Source of the DNA: Aquimarina agarivorans
GTDB lineage: Bacteria > Bacteroidota > Bacteroidia > Flavobacteriales > Flavobacteriaceae
Reading direction: 5' to 3'
Length of the DNA: 64,000 nucleotides
Assembly (NCBI RefSeq): GCF_000218485.1
Contig: NZ_AFPB01000138.1
Location: 26,790-90,789 of the forward strand
The position numbers were made by a program, and so were the translations under genes. The notes beneath the pieces were generated by a model that made no database searches, was not told where the DNA came from, and worked only from the letters and a program-made list of their open reading frames with translations. Of the stretch, positions 8,470 to 17,507 are shown in pieces; within the stretch, counting starts at the first letter, position 1; every line of letters begins with the position of its first letter.

Positions 8470-9627
8470 TCAACTGCTGATTACTTTTATCGACTTTTTT
8501 ACTTTTTCAGCTACACTTCTAGCATCATTAACATTTGGGCTAACTATGGTTACGTGTCCCATTTTTCTAAAAGGCCTGGTTTCTTTTTTGCCATAAATAT
8601 GCGGGGTCACACCAGGCAACGACATAATTTTATCAATATTTTGATAACGTACATTTCCAGCAAAGCCTTCTTCTCCAACAAGATTAACCATTACAGCAGC
8701 AACTTTACTATCGGTATTTCCTAAAGGAAGGTTAAGCACACTGCGCAAATGTTGTTCAAATTGATTGGTGTAGCTGGCTTCTATTGAAAAATGACCGCTA
8801 TTATGTGTTCTGGGGGCTACTTCGTTAACTAAAATTTCATCATTTTTTGTTTGAAACATCTCAACAGCAAGGACGCCAACGTGTTCAAAACTTTCAGAAA
8901 CTTTTTTTGCGATCGCTCTGGCTTTTAGGGTAACATTTTCATCAATACGAGCAGGGCAAATTACATATTCCACCTGATTCGCTTCGGGATGAAACTCCAT
9001 TTCAACAACAGGATAAGTGCTTACTTCTCCAGTGGGGTTTCTTACCACAATAACTCCCAATTCATTTTTAAAATCAATAAGTTTTTCAGCAATACACTCG
9101 GCATCTGGGAGTTTATCAATATCATTATTTTGTTTAATAATACTAACGCCGTTGCCATCATAACCACCTTCAGTACATTTCCATACGAATGGTAAAGTAA
9201 TTTTATTTGACGCCACTGCCTTTACTAAATCACTTTTTGTTTCAAATCTTTCGAAATCAGCAGTGGGGATTCCTTTTTCTTGATAAAAAAGTTTTTGCTT
9301 TCCTTTATTTTGAATTTTTTTTAGCGTAGCTGCGGATGGATATACATTTTTTCCTTCTGCTTCAAGTTTTTCTAACGCCTCAACATTAACAGCCTCAATT
9401 TCAAAAGTAAGTACATCTACTTGCTTTCCAAAATTATAAACAGTGTCAAAATCTAATAAATCACCTTGTTCAAAATAATTACAAGCTATTTTGCTAGGGG
9501 CTTCATTACTAGGATCTAAAACATGGGTTTTAATGTCATATTTGCGAGTTTCGTATAATAACATTTTACCAAGTTGTCCACCTCCTAGAATTCCCAACTT
9601 GAAATCCGATGAAAAAAAATGTTGCAT
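8470..9627 (-). CDS. purK: N5-carboxyaminoimidazole ribonucleotide synthase
   Basis: An ATP-grasp enzyme that joins AIR and bicarbonate with ATP to give N5-CAIR. It has 385 residues. The N-terminal GILGGGQLGKML (residues 12-23) is the PurK signature, the ATP-grasp core lies at about residues 110-300, and EMFQTKNDEILVNEVAPRTHNSGH carries metal-binding glutamate and asparagine. It is the first gene of a purK-purE unit. The ATG at 9627 lies 20 bases below a -7 element. Confidence 0.96.
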   Translation of the reverse strand: MQHFFSSDFKLGILGGGQLGKMLLYETRKYDIKTHVLDPSNEAPSKIACNYFEQGDLLDFDTVYNFGKQVDVLTFEIEAVNVEALEKLEAEGKNVYPSAATLKKIQNKGKQKLFYQEKGIPTADFERFETKSDLVKAVASNKITLPFVWKCTEGGYDGNGVSIIKQNNDIDKLPDAECIAEKLIDFKNELGVIVVRNPTGEVSTYPVVEMEFHPEANQVEYVICPARIDENVTLKARAIAKKVSESFEHVGVLAVEMFQTKNDEILVNEVAPRTHNSGHFSIEASYTNQFEQHLRSVLNLPLGNTDSKVAAVMVNLVGEEGFAGNVRYQNIDKIMSLPGVTPHIYGKKETRPFRKMGHVTIVSPNVNDARSVAEKVKKSIKVISS

Positions 9628-9647
9628 AAATGCGTATAATTAAGTTG

Positions 9648-9655
9648 CAAAATTA
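9648..9655 (-). promoter_or_regulatory. Promoter -7 element for purK-purE
   Basis: The minus strand reads TAATTTTG, an exact TAnnTTTG match, 20 bases upstream of the purK ATG. The -33 element is weak. Confidence 0.55.
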
Positions 9656-10007
9656 CTTTTTTCTTTTATACTAAACTAGTAATAACTAGGTTGAATTAAA
9701 AGATGCGAAAAAAAAAGAAGATGATTTATTTATAAAATTGTTACTCATGTGAATACGATTTTTGTACTTATGGTTGGAGGCAAAAAGGAATAAGTCAACA
9801 GAATGCAATTGTTAATATAAACTTTGGTTTATGTTATCAATTTGTTACTGATTAATTGTTGTTTAAATAATAGTAATTGTTGGATGATAAAATTATAGAT
9901 GACAAACGCCTAACTTTCAAATTGTGTATCAACTTTATAATTGAGTAGCTATTCTTGTTCAAATTATACTATTATTAGGTTGTGTTAAGGCTTAAGTAGT
10001 AAATTAC

Positions 10008-10015
10008 TATCTTTG
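10008..10015 (+). promoter_or_regulatory. Promoter -7 element for adk
   Basis: TATCTTTG matches TAnnTTTG exactly, 85 bases upstream of the adk ATG. The half-palindrome CTTAAGTA (9991-9998) lies just upstream and resembles the core of palindromes before eno and gltA. Confidence 0.55.
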
Positions 10016-10100
10016 CGTTTCTTTAATTTTACACATCCATTGTTATTTTTGGCATATCAATTCATGATTATTGCAAAAAATAGGAATTAAAAACAAATAA

Positions 10101-10673
10101 ATGATAAACGTAGTACTTTTTGGTCCTCCAGGTGCAGGTAAAGGCACACAAGCTGAATTTTTAAAAGACAAGTATCAGTTGGTGCATATTTCAACAGGAG
10201 ATGTGTTTAGGCATAACATAAAAAATGCTACTGAATTAGGGGTATTGGCAAAATCATATATTGATAAAGGGCAATTAGTACCTGATGAGGTTACTATTAA
10301 TATGCTTAACGCAGAAGTGGAAAAAAATAAGGAGGCTAAAGGTTTTATATTTGATGGTTTTCCAAGGACTGAGGCGCAAGCAGAATCACTAGCTGAATTA
10401 TTGGAAACAAAAAATACGGGAGTGAGTGGTATGGTTGCTTTGGAGGTAGATGATGAAGTTTTGGTAGGGCGTTTGTTAGAACGAGGAAAAACATCAGGTA
10501 GGGCAGATGATGCGGATGAAAATATTATTCGTAACCGAATAAAAGTATACTACTCCGAAACTGCAATTTTAAAAGACTATTACGAAAAGCAAAACAAGTA
10601 TCACGGAGTTGATGGAGTAGGGAATATTCCTGAAATTACAGAGCGTATTAGTAGCGTAATAGATAAATTGTAA
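10101..10673 (+). CDS. adk: Adenylate kinase
   Basis: Catalyses ATP + AMP = 2 ADP in the cytoplasm. The P-loop GPPGAGKGTQ lies at residues 8-17. STGDVFRHNI binds AMP, and FDGFPRTEAQAE is the conserved segment carrying the DGFPR signature. At 190 residues it is the short form: the LID segment is reduced and has no zinc cysteines. The gene precedes obg by 129 bases on the same strand and has its own promoter. Confidence 0.97.
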   Translation: MINVVLFGPPGAGKGTQAEFLKDKYQLVHISTGDVFRHNIKNATELGVLAKSYIDKGQLVPDEVTINMLNAEVEKNKEAKGFIFDGFPRTEAQAESLAELLETKNTGVSGMVALEVDDEVLVGRLLERGKTSGRADDADENIIRNRIKVYYSETAILKDYYEKQNKYHGVDGVGNIPEITERISSVIDKL

Positions 10674-10802
10674 TAATTAAGACATTTTTGATAAGAATCA
10701 TTCAGTTTGTTTTAAGAATTGAAAAGCAACATTAATTGTAGTATTTATTGTTCAATAAAATTGATCGTTAATGGCTGCTAGAAGGTACGCAATACAAAGA
10801 AT

Positions 10803-11798
10803 ATGACAGAAGGGAATTTTGTAGATTATGTAAAATTGCATTTGTCCTCCGGAAACGGGGGTAAAGGCTCAGCACATTTACATAGAGAAAAATACATCAC
10901 AAAAGGTGGTCCCGACGGGGGTGATGGAGGAAGAGGAGGTCATGTGATTTTGCGTGCAAATTCTAATATGTGGACGTTGTTACATTTAAAGTACAAGCGA
11001 CATGTAAAAGCAGGTCATGGCGAACACGGAAGTAAAAACCGAAGCTCGGGAGCTGATGGCGAAGATGTTTATATTGATGTTCCTATGGGAACGGTAGTTA
11101 GAGCTACCGAAACTCAGGAAATTTTACACGAGTTGGTGGACGCTGGTCAGGAGTTGATTATTTTAGAAGGCGGAATGGGTGGCCGAGGAAATTGGCATTT
11201 TAAAAGTAGTGTCAATCAAACGCCACGCTATGCACAACCAGGGATGCCTGGTTTGGAGGCAGATGTTACTTTGGAGCTTAAAGTGTTGGCCGATGTTGGC
11301 TTGGTTGGTTTTCCTAATGCAGGAAAGTCTACCCTATTATCCGTAATTACTGCTGCTAAACCTAAAATAGCAGCTTATGAATTTACTACCTTAAAACCCA
11401 ATTTAGGAATTGTTGAATATCGAGATTTTCAATCTTTCGTAATTGCTGACATTCCTGGAATTATTGAAGGTGCAGCTGAAGGTAAAGGAATTGGACATCG
11501 ATTTTTACGTCATATTGAGCGTAATTCCACTTTGTTGTTTATGATTCCGGCGGATGCTAAAGATATTGTTGAGCAATATCATATTTTACTGGATGAATTA
11601 AAACGCTACAATGCTGAAATGTTGGATAAACAACGTTTTATAGCGATATCGAAATCAGATATGCTTGATGATGAGTTGAAAACAGAAATTACTAAAGAAA
11701 TAACGGAAACACTAGATGTGCCATTTTTATTTATCTCCTCGGTTGCGCAGGAAGGATTAACGGAACTTAAAGATGCACTTTGGAAAATGTTGCAATAA
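10803..11798 (+). CDS. obg: GTPase Obg/CgtA, ribosome assembly
   Basis: A GTPase that binds the large ribosomal subunit and links its assembly to growth state. The glycine-rich Obg fold covers residues 1-160 ([12 protein letters not shown]). The G domain follows, with P-loop GFPNAGKST (169-177), G3 DIPG (216-219) and G4 SKSD (283-286, serine in place of the usual N/T). With 331 residues it lacks the C-terminal OCT domain, as is common in short Obg proteins. The gene is followed closely by a terminator. Confidence 0.96.
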   Translation: MTEGNFVDYVKLHLSSGNGGKGSAHLHREKYITKGGPDGGDGGRGGHVILRANSNMWTLLHLKYKRHVKAGHGEHGSKNRSSGADGEDVYIDVPMGTVVRATETQEILHELVDAGQELIILEGGMGGRGNWHFKSSVNQTPRYAQPGMPGLEADVTLELKVLADVGLVGFPNAGKSTLLSVITAAKPKIAAYEFTTLKPNLGIVEYRDFQSFVIADIPGIIEGAAEGKGIGHRFLRHIERNSTLLFMIPADAKDIVEQYHILLDELKRYNAEMLDKQRFIAISKSDMLDDELKTEITKEITETLDVPFLFISSVAQEGLTELKDALWKMLQ

Positions 11799-11820
11799 GA
11801 AGAAGTTGTCAAAAATAATT

Positions 11821-11856
11821 AAACGTGCTTATTCATTAGAATTAGCACGTTTTTTG
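11821..11856 (+). terminator. Intrinsic terminator after obg
   Basis: AAACGTGCT (11821-11829) pairs with AGCACGTTT (11844-11852) and is followed by T residues. It lies 22 bases after the obg stop. Confidence 0.8.
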
Positions 11857-11911
11857 CTATAAGTAATACATTTCACCCATTTTTTTAATAAATTCATATA
11901 AACTTTAATTT

Positions 11912-12424
11912 ATGAAGCGTTTAGTCTATTTTATGGTAGTGTTGTTATCGATTTCTTGTACTGGTCCACGAGTTGTGTATGATTATGATACAAAAACTAC
12001 ATTTTCTGCGTACAAAACTTATAATTACTACCCAGATTTAAAAACGGGGTTAAGCGATTTAGATACCAAGCGCTTGCTTGATGCTACGGATAAAGCGCTC
12101 AAGGAAAAAGGATTTACAAAATCAGATACACCGCAATTGTATGTGAATTTTAAAAGTGCAAAGTATCAAACACCTTCGCGTACTGGCATTGGGGTGGGAG
12201 TGGGTAATGGTCCTATTAATGTTGGAAGTACTATTCCTTTTGGAGGTCCTGATCAACATATTCAGTTGACTGTAGATTTTGTGGATGTTGCCAATGATGA
12301 ACTTATTTGGCAAGCGGAGGCTGACGACACTCAAAACTCCCGACAAACTCCAGAAAATAGGGTTGGTTTTTTTAATGTGATGATGCAAAAAGTTTTTTCT
12401 AAATATCCGCCTCAATCAAAATAA
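11912..12424 (+). CDS. DUF4136-type lipoprotein
   Basis: A lipoprotein of 170 residues. The signal peptide ends at the lipobox LSISC (Cys at about residue 16). The rest matches the DUF4136 pattern: an early segment YDYDTKTTFSAYKTYNYYPD, a middle VNFKSAKY, and near the end DVANDELIWQAEADDT. It probably sits on the periplasmic face of a membrane. The function of the family is not known. A Gly-rich stretch (GIGVGVGNG) is in the middle. It follows the obg terminator, so it should have its own promoter. Confidence 0.75.
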   Translation: MKRLVYFMVVLLSISCTGPRVVYDYDTKTTFSAYKTYNYYPDLKTGLSDLDTKRLLDATDKALKEKGFTKSDTPQLYVNFKSAKYQTPSRTGIGVGVGNGPINVGSTIPFGGPDQHIQLTVDFVDVANDELIWQAEADDTQNSRQTPENRVGFFNVMMQKVFSKYPPQSK

Positions 12425-12850
12425 ATGATGTTGTCTATTCATGAATGAAGTTTTTTATGGAATTTCTTTATTGGTCTCAGGTTTAGTTAAAACTATGCAT
12501 TTTTAAAGCATTTCGCTTTTAGCTTCTATAAATATTACAAGAGTTATTGGTAATTAGTAATTAGCTGTTGGCTTTAAATTACAAAAAACGGATGTTTAAA
12601 AAGTAATGATTTTTATTCATAACCGAAACTATGGTACTTTTAATCCATAGTGGTTCATTTTTACTGATTTCCTTTCATAAAGTTTAATTAAAATACGCTA
12701 ATTTTTGAGCTTTATTGATTTTTTGTAGTGCTGTGTTGCTTTTTTCATAAAAATATTAACTAAGTATAAATACGTATTAAAATTAAGTATTAATACTTAG
12801 TTAAATTTGTATATTGCTTTTTAAATTGTTAACCAGCAAAGTAAGCAACT
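12425..12850. other. Intergenic region upstream of the tandem globin
   Basis: 426 bases without a credible gene. An inverted repeat with arms ACTATGG (12628-12634) and CCATAGT (12645-12651), plus outer AACC/GGTT, has no T tail and is not a terminator. The last 100 bases hold the globin promoter and its palindrome. Confidence 0.5.
12756..12809 (+). promoter_or_regulatory. Globin promoter with nested palindromes (candidate operator)
   Basis: The -7 element TAAATTTG is at 12802-12809. A 16-bp perfect palindrome TAAGTATTAATACTTA (12784-12799) ends 2 bases before it. A 12-bp inverted repeat, TTAACTAAGTAT (12756-12767) and its exact complement (12793-12804), spans the -33 to -7 region. A regulator bound here would cover the promoter. 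The regulator is not known. Confidence 0.6.
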
Positions 12851-13747
12851 ATGGAAAGTAAGACTATTGAATTAGTACAGGGTACATTTAAGCAAGTAGC
12901 TCCAATAGCAGATCAGGCGGCGGAGATTTTTTACAGTAAATTATTTGAGAAAGACCCTTCATTAAAACCAATGTTTAAAGGTGATATGAAGCAGCAAGGA
13001 GCTAAATTGATGGCTATGATTGGTACTGCTGTAAATGGTTTAAATAATTTGGAAGCGTTAGTGCCAGCTGTACAAAATTTAGGAAAAGGACATGCGGGTT
13101 ATGGTGTGGAGGACAAACATTACGATACGGTAGGAGCGGCTTTATTGGAAACATTAGATGTAGGTTTGGGAGATGCTTTTACGCCTGAAGTTAAGGAGGC
13201 TTGGACTGAAGTATATACCGTGTTAGCTACAACTATGAAAGATGCAGCAAATAGCTTACCAAAAGAAAAAGGATTGACGGAGCGTAAAAAAAGATTAGTA
13301 CAATCTAGTTTTACTAAAGTAGCGCCAATTGCGGATAAAGCTGCTGAAATTTTTTACAATAAACTTTTTGAATTAGATCCTTCGGTAAAGCCTATGTTTA
13401 AAGGCGATATGAAACAGCAAGGAGCTAAATTAATGAGCATGATTGGTACCGCCGTAAACGGTTTAGATAATTTAGAGGCCATAGTGCCAGCTGTTCAAAA
13501 TTTAGGAAAAAATCACTTGGCTTATGGTGTTAAAAACGAACATTATGATACTGTAGGATCAGCATTATTGTATACTCTAGAAACAGGTTTAGGAGACGAT
13601 TTTACTCCTAATGTTAAAGATGCATGGACGGAAGTTTATTCCGTATTAGCTACTACTATGAAAGATGCTGCAAGTACGACAATGAAGCAGGAGCCAGTGG
13701 GCGCAGCAGTTACTGATGCAGAAAAGCCATGGTGGAAATTTTGGTAG
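12851..13747 (+). CDS. Tandem two-domain globin
   Basis: The 298-residue protein contains two globin domains of the flavohemoglobin/single-domain type in one chain: residues about 5-133 and 146-274, offset by 141. Both keep Tyr at the B10 place (IFYSKLF, IFYNKLF), Gln in GDMKQQGAKLM (distal) and the proximal His in NLGKGH and NLGKNH (His81 and His222). Both should bind haem, giving a protein that could handle O2 or NO. There is no FAD/NAD reductase domain. The tail EKPWWKFW is aromatic and basic. Synonymous sites differ between the copies while residues agree, so the duplication is not recent and both copies look selected. A palindrome covers its promoter. Confidence 0.9.
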   Translation: MESKTIELVQGTFKQVAPIADQAAEIFYSKLFEKDPSLKPMFKGDMKQQGAKLMAMIGTAVNGLNNLEALVPAVQNLGKGHAGYGVEDKHYDTVGAALLETLDVGLGDAFTPEVKEAWTEVYTVLATTMKDAANSLPKEKGLTERKKRLVQSSFTKVAPIADKAAEIFYNKLFELDPSVKPMFKGDMKQQGAKLMSMIGTAVNGLDNLEAIVPAVQNLGKNHLAYGVKNEHYDTVGSALLYTLETGLGDDFTPNVKDAWTEVYSVLATTMKDAASTTMKQEPVGAAVTDAEKPWWKFW

Positions 13748-13838
13748 TCTTAGAAAATTCTAATTTTACTCAGGTAATTTAAAGTTAGCACTAGTATAAG
13801 CGAGTTTCTGCATGAAGCATAAAAAATAATAACATATA

Positions 13839-13873
13839 AAAAGGCTGTCAAAGTATTAATGACAGCCTTTTTT
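13839..13873. terminator. Bidirectional terminator between the globin and a secreted-protein gene
   Basis: AAAAGGCTGTCA (13839-13850) pairs exactly with TGACAGCCTTTT (13860-13871), and T or A runs lie on both sides. It serves the plus-strand globin gene and the minus-strand gene ending at 13900. Confidence 0.85.
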
Positions 13874-13899
13874 CAATTTAAAAGATTTTTATCAGTTAA

Positions 13900-14562
13900 T
13901 TATCTAACCATAAATCTTTTAGAAACTCGTCTAACGGTATTGGCAGAACGTAAATGTGCTACATAAGGACCAGAAGGTAAGTTAATGTTAGTGTTAGATT
14001 GTCCTCGAGAAATTAGTATTCTTCTTCTTGTTCGTACTCCAGTTGATAAATTAATCAAAAGTAAGTTTCCATTATCTCTAAGGTCACTGTCTAGTTGAAT
14101 TACCGCTCTTCCTCGCGAAGGTGTAAATACATCTAAATCAACTAAGCTACGAATATCATTTGCATTAAATTGTGGTACGGTAAAAAATGATTGTAACTGA
14201 CCATTTGTATTTGCTGTTGTAAATCGAATGGAAACAGTTTCTCCTGGTTGAAGGTTCAAATTTAAAGAGACTTTGTTTTCACCTCTTGCTAATGGTACTG
14301 ACCTGTTGTCCAAAATTGTTAACAGTCTACCATTTGCTGTTTGCACAACTAAATTTCCGTTATCTCTGATATCACTATTTATTGTTAGATCAAGATTACC
14401 TCTTATGGAGCTAGAGGTATTGATTGTTACAAATTGGCGGATATTTCCTAACCTAAATTCTGACTCGTTAGTGTTTAAATTATGATTTGAGTTAGATGCA
14501 TAACCCAATAATCCAGAGCAAACAAGTGCTGTTGTAAGTAAAAAAGAATTAAAATTTTTCAT
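13900..14562 (-). CDS. Secreted protein: one beta module plus a T9SS-type C-terminal domain
   Basis: A protein of 220 residues with a signal peptide (about residues 1-22). One module of about 97 residues (38-134, starting LGNIRQFVTI, with NLDLTINSDIRDNG) is followed by a C-terminal domain (136-220) ending PYVAHLRSANTVRRVSKRFMVR, read here in two parts. The end fits the T9SS type A sorting pattern: a G-x-Y-v-v-x-L strand and a final basic K/R-x-F-x-V-K/R. It should be exported through the type IX system and anchored or released. It is the short paralogue of the 642-residue protein upstream. The function of the module is unknown. Confidence 0.7.
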   Translation of the reverse strand: MKNFNSFLLTTALVCSGLLGYASNSNHNLNTNESEFRLGNIRQFVTINTSSSIRGNLDLTINSDIRDNGNLVVQTANGRLLTILDNRSVPLARGENKVSLNLNLQPGETVSIRFTTANTNGQLQSFFTVPQFNANDIRSLVDLDVFTPSRGRAVIQLDSDLRDNGNLLLINLSTGVRTRRRILISRGQSNTNINLPSGPYVAHLRSANTVRRVSKRFMVR

Positions 14563-14931
14563 GGTATATATGTTTTTTGTTTAAACTAACAAAATTTTTT
14601 AGATTTTTTTTGCTATTAGTCGTTTGCCTTGAATATTAGTTGATTGGTTGTAATTTTCAGTATAAGTATTGTAGTATTTGTACGAATTGGATTCCATGTA
14701 AGGAAAATCATTTATTGTATAAACGCTATTATTTCAAGTGTTTTTTAAAATCGATTTACATTATTAGTTTTAAACAGCCTATCAGTATTTACTTTTTTTC
14801 CAGTATTTAAGCTAAAAAAAACTTTTTTTGCAATCATCCTTTGTTGTATAAACGTTGTAATGTCATATTATTAAAAACAATAAAGCCGCAACTTGAAGTA
14901 GCGGCTTTATAAATAAAATTTTTAATAAAAT
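14563..14931. other. Intergenic region between the two module-repeat genes
   Basis: 369 AT-rich bases hold the upstream region of the 220-residue gene and, at the far end, the terminator of the 642-residue gene. No exact TAnnTTTG promoter or other element was recognised between them. Confidence 0.4.
14882..14910 (-). terminator. Terminator of the 642-residue module-repeat gene
   Basis: AAAGCCGC (14882-14889) pairs with GCGGCTTT (14901-14908). On the minus strand it follows the stop at 14932 by about 22 bases. Confidence 0.75.
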
Positions 14932-16860
14932 TTATTTTACCATGAATTTTTTAGAAACTCTTTTTTCAGTATTTACTGATCTTAGGTGAACAACATAAGC
15001 ACCAGATTTTAAATTATCAAGTTCAATTGAAGAAACTCCTCTTGAAATTAAAACTCTTTGTCTTGTTCTTTCGCCTGTAGCCAAATTAATCAATAGTAAA
15101 TTAGCATTATCTCTTAAGTCACTTTTTAGTTCAATTACTGCGCTTCCTCTACTTGGGGTAAATACGCTTAGGTCAACCAAACTACGAATATCAGTTGTAG
15201 CAAATTCAGGAGCAACAAATCTTTTCGTTATTTGATCATCTGTGTTATCTGAATCCAATCTAATAAATGCAAATTGTCCTGGTTCAAGCCCAATATCAAA
15301 AGATAATCTATTAATACCTTTAGTTAGTGAAACAGTTTGCTCAATTAAAATTCTGTTTAATCTGTTAAAAAGGACATCAGTACCTGAAATTTCTATGTTT
15401 ACATCACCGCTAATTTGACTATTAATTACTAAATCAACACTTCCTCTGGTTGATCTACTTGGATTAGCCCTCAAACTAATTAAGTCATTTATGTTACCTA
15501 GTCCAAAAGGTACGGTAAATCCTTCTACAATAGTTTCACTTGTGTTTGCTGAGGTAAAAGTAACGTCAAGAATAGTACCCGGGATAAGGTCAAGATCTAA
15601 AGAAAGGTTGTTTTCGCCTTTAGCCAAAGGAACTGATCGTTCAGTAACTAAAGGTACAACTCTGTCAATGATACTTCCATTATTATTAAAACCAGTGGTT
15701 CTAACTGTTAAGCTACCATTATCTCTGATATCGCTATTGATAATAAGGTCTAAATTTCCATCAGTACTTGAAGCTTCTATACTTACTAATTCATTAATAT
15801 CCCCTAACCCAGAAACTACTGGCGCAGGTACAATAAAACGTTCACTTACAGTTTCACTTGTGTTAGCAGATGCGAAAAAAATATCTAGTATAGCGCCAGC
15901 GCCAAGCTCTAAATTTAAAGATAACTTATTTTCCCCTCTTACAAGTGGAACTAATTGTTCTGAAATCAGATTCACAGGTCTGGTCAAAATACTTCCATTT
16001 CTTTCAAAGCCAAAAAATGTTACGGACAAACTACCATTATCTCTAATATCGCTATTGATAACAAGGTCCAAATTTCCGTTAGCACTAGAAGCTTCTATAC
16101 TTACTAAGTCATTAATATCCCCTAATCCAGAAACTACTGGTGCAGGTACGGTAAATCCTTTTATAACAGTTTCGCTTGTATTCGCTGAAGTAAAAGTAAT
16201 ATCAAGAATAATACCCGGGATAAGGTCAAGATCTAAAGAAAGGTTGTTTTCGCCTCTAGCCAAAGGAACTGAACGTTCAGTAACTAAAGGTACAACTCTG
16301 TCAATGATACTTCCATTATTATTAAAACCAGTAGTTCTAATAGTTAAACTACCGTTATCTCTGATATCGCTATTGATAACAAGGTCCAAATTTCCGTTAG
16401 CACTAGAAGCTTCAATACTTACTAAGTCATTAATATCTCCTAATCCAGAAGCTGCTAATTCAGGTTCTAAAAATTCGATAACTTCAGAACCACTAGTATT
16501 ATCAGATGATACTTTTATTGCCAATCTCGTTCCTGGCGAAGAATCCAAGTCTACGCTGATTGTGTTTGTACCTTTTACTAGGGAAATGTTTTGATCGACA
16601 AACCTAATAAATATTCTTGAGGGGCCACCATTCAGTACCTCTAATCGCACATTATCAGCAATGTCACTGTTGATTACAATATCTAAACTTCGACTAGTAG
16701 ATCTTGAAGCCGATAGAGTAACAACATTAGAAATATCACCTAGGTTTGTAGCTGCTGCCTTTACAGCATCAGCTGATAGGCCATTTGCTGTTGGCGCAAT
16801 GGCCTGTGCACTAATAATAGTAGCCGCAGCTGCTAAAATTGATAAATTAATTTTTTTCAT
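14932..16860 (-). CDS. Secreted protein with five tandem beta modules plus a T9SS-type C-terminal domain
   Basis: 642 residues. The signal peptide covers about residues 1-20. Five modules of 100-106 residues follow: 40-139, 140-245, 246-351, 352-453 and 454-556. Modules 2-4 are nearly identical (each starts LGDINDLVSIEAS or close, with NLDLVINSDIRDNGSL and NNLSLDLDLIPG). A T9SS type A-like domain (557-642) ends KKFMVK. The modules share the strand order and the S-D-I/L-R-D-N turn of the C-terminal domain, so they look like copies of it. No catalytic motif is visible; an adhesive or surface role is an inference. The closely similar 306-318-base units are prone to recombination. Confidence 0.75.
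   Translation of the reverse strand: MKKINLSILAAAATIISAQAIAPTANGLSADAVKAAATNLGDISNVVTLSASRSTSRSLDIVINSDIADNVRLEVLNGGPSRIFIRFVDQNISLVKGTNTISVDLDSSPGTRLAIKVSSDNTSGSEVIEFLEPELAASGLGDINDLVSIEASSANGNLDLVINSDIRDNGSLTIRTTGFNNNGSIIDRVVPLVTERSVPLARGENNLSLDLDLIPGIILDITFTSANTSETVIKGFTVPAPVVSGLGDINDLVSIEASSANGNLDLVINSDIRDNGSLSVTFFGFERNGSILTRPVNLISEQLVPLVRGENKLSLNLELGAGAILDIFFASANTSETVSERFIVPAPVVSGLGDINELVSIEASSTDGNLDLIINSDIRDNGSLTVRTTGFNNNGSIIDRVVPLVTERSVPLAKGENNLSLDLDLIPGTILDVTFTSANTSETIVEGFTVPFGLGNINDLISLRANPSRSTRGSVDLVINSQISGDVNIEISGTDVLFNRLNRILIEQTVSLTKGINRLSFDIGLEPGQFAFIRLDSDNTDDQITKRFVAPEFATTDIRSLVDLSVFTPSRGSAVIELKSDLRDNANLLLINLATGERTRQRVLISRGVSSIELDNLKSGAYVVHLRSVNTEKRVSKKFMVK
15502..16443 (-). repeat. 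Three near-identical tandem coding repeats of 306-318 bases
   Basis: The units lie at 16443-16126, 16125-15808 and 15807-15502 and encode modules 2-4 of the 642-residue protein. Units 1 and 3 are more alike than unit 2 in the stretch encoding GFNNNGSIIDRVVPLVTERS, which suggests copying between non-adjacent units. Copy number may vary between strains. Confidence 0.85.
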
Positions 16861-17507
16861 AACTTTTTTTTATACGTAAATGTAATGTATAAATGGGAGG
16901 GTTTTTAATTGATGGATTTAATGTTTTTCAGTTTTCGATGAATTGTAAAAATCCACAGTTTTTTGGCTTACAAAATGAGATAGGTGATGTAGTACTTGAA
17001 AGAATAAGCTTATGTTAAAATTGAGATTTTTATTAAAAATAAAGGATTTTAACATGGTAATTCTCAATATTTTGGACTTAAAAAGTATTTTTTGTTAACA
17101 GTAAAGTAAATTTTGAGTGAAATGAAGACCCAAAAATTAAGTAAGATTTTCTAGAATCACTACGTGGTTTTGCTGTTCGTATAATGAATAGTTAGCTCAT
17201 ATAATTGGCGAATTTTTTTTGCATTCAACCCTTGTCAATTAGAAAAATTTATGATAAAACCCACAACATAAATTTCACTTTTACTTGATATCTCAAAAAA
17301 CAATATACTGTATTTGGGGTTACGCTTATATTTACTTTCCTGCCTTAGCAAAATTTCCTAATTTTTATTTGAGTAATTCAAAATCATAACCCAAATTATT
17401 TAAAAGCTACCATAAAAAACAAGCAATTGATATGAGTCTTTTGGCATCATAAAGCGTCATTATTGCTAAAGCGAAAATTAAAATGAAATTTTCATGAAAA
17501 TGGAATA
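16861..17507. other. Intergenic region of 647 bases, nothing recognised
   Basis: This AT-rich stretch between two minus-strand genes has no credible open frame, tRNA or terminator. A weak 8-bp inverted repeat, GTTAAAAT and ATTTTAAC, lies around 17013-17055. The promoter of the 642-residue gene should lie near 16870-16960, but no exact TAnnTTTG was found. Confidence 0.4.

Larger units (their letters stand above)
9628..10100. other. Divergent intergenic region between purK and adk
   Basis: 473 AT-rich bases hold the purK promoter on the minus strand and the adk promoter on the plus strand. A short hairpin-like TAAACTTTGGTTTA sits near 9819. No open frame, tRNA or repeat was recognised in the middle part. 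Confidence 0.5.

Noticed and set aside
15491..16594. 367-codon frame opposite the module repeats
   Set aside because: It is the antisense of the tandem repeats; its length comes from repeated sequence lacking stops in that frame.
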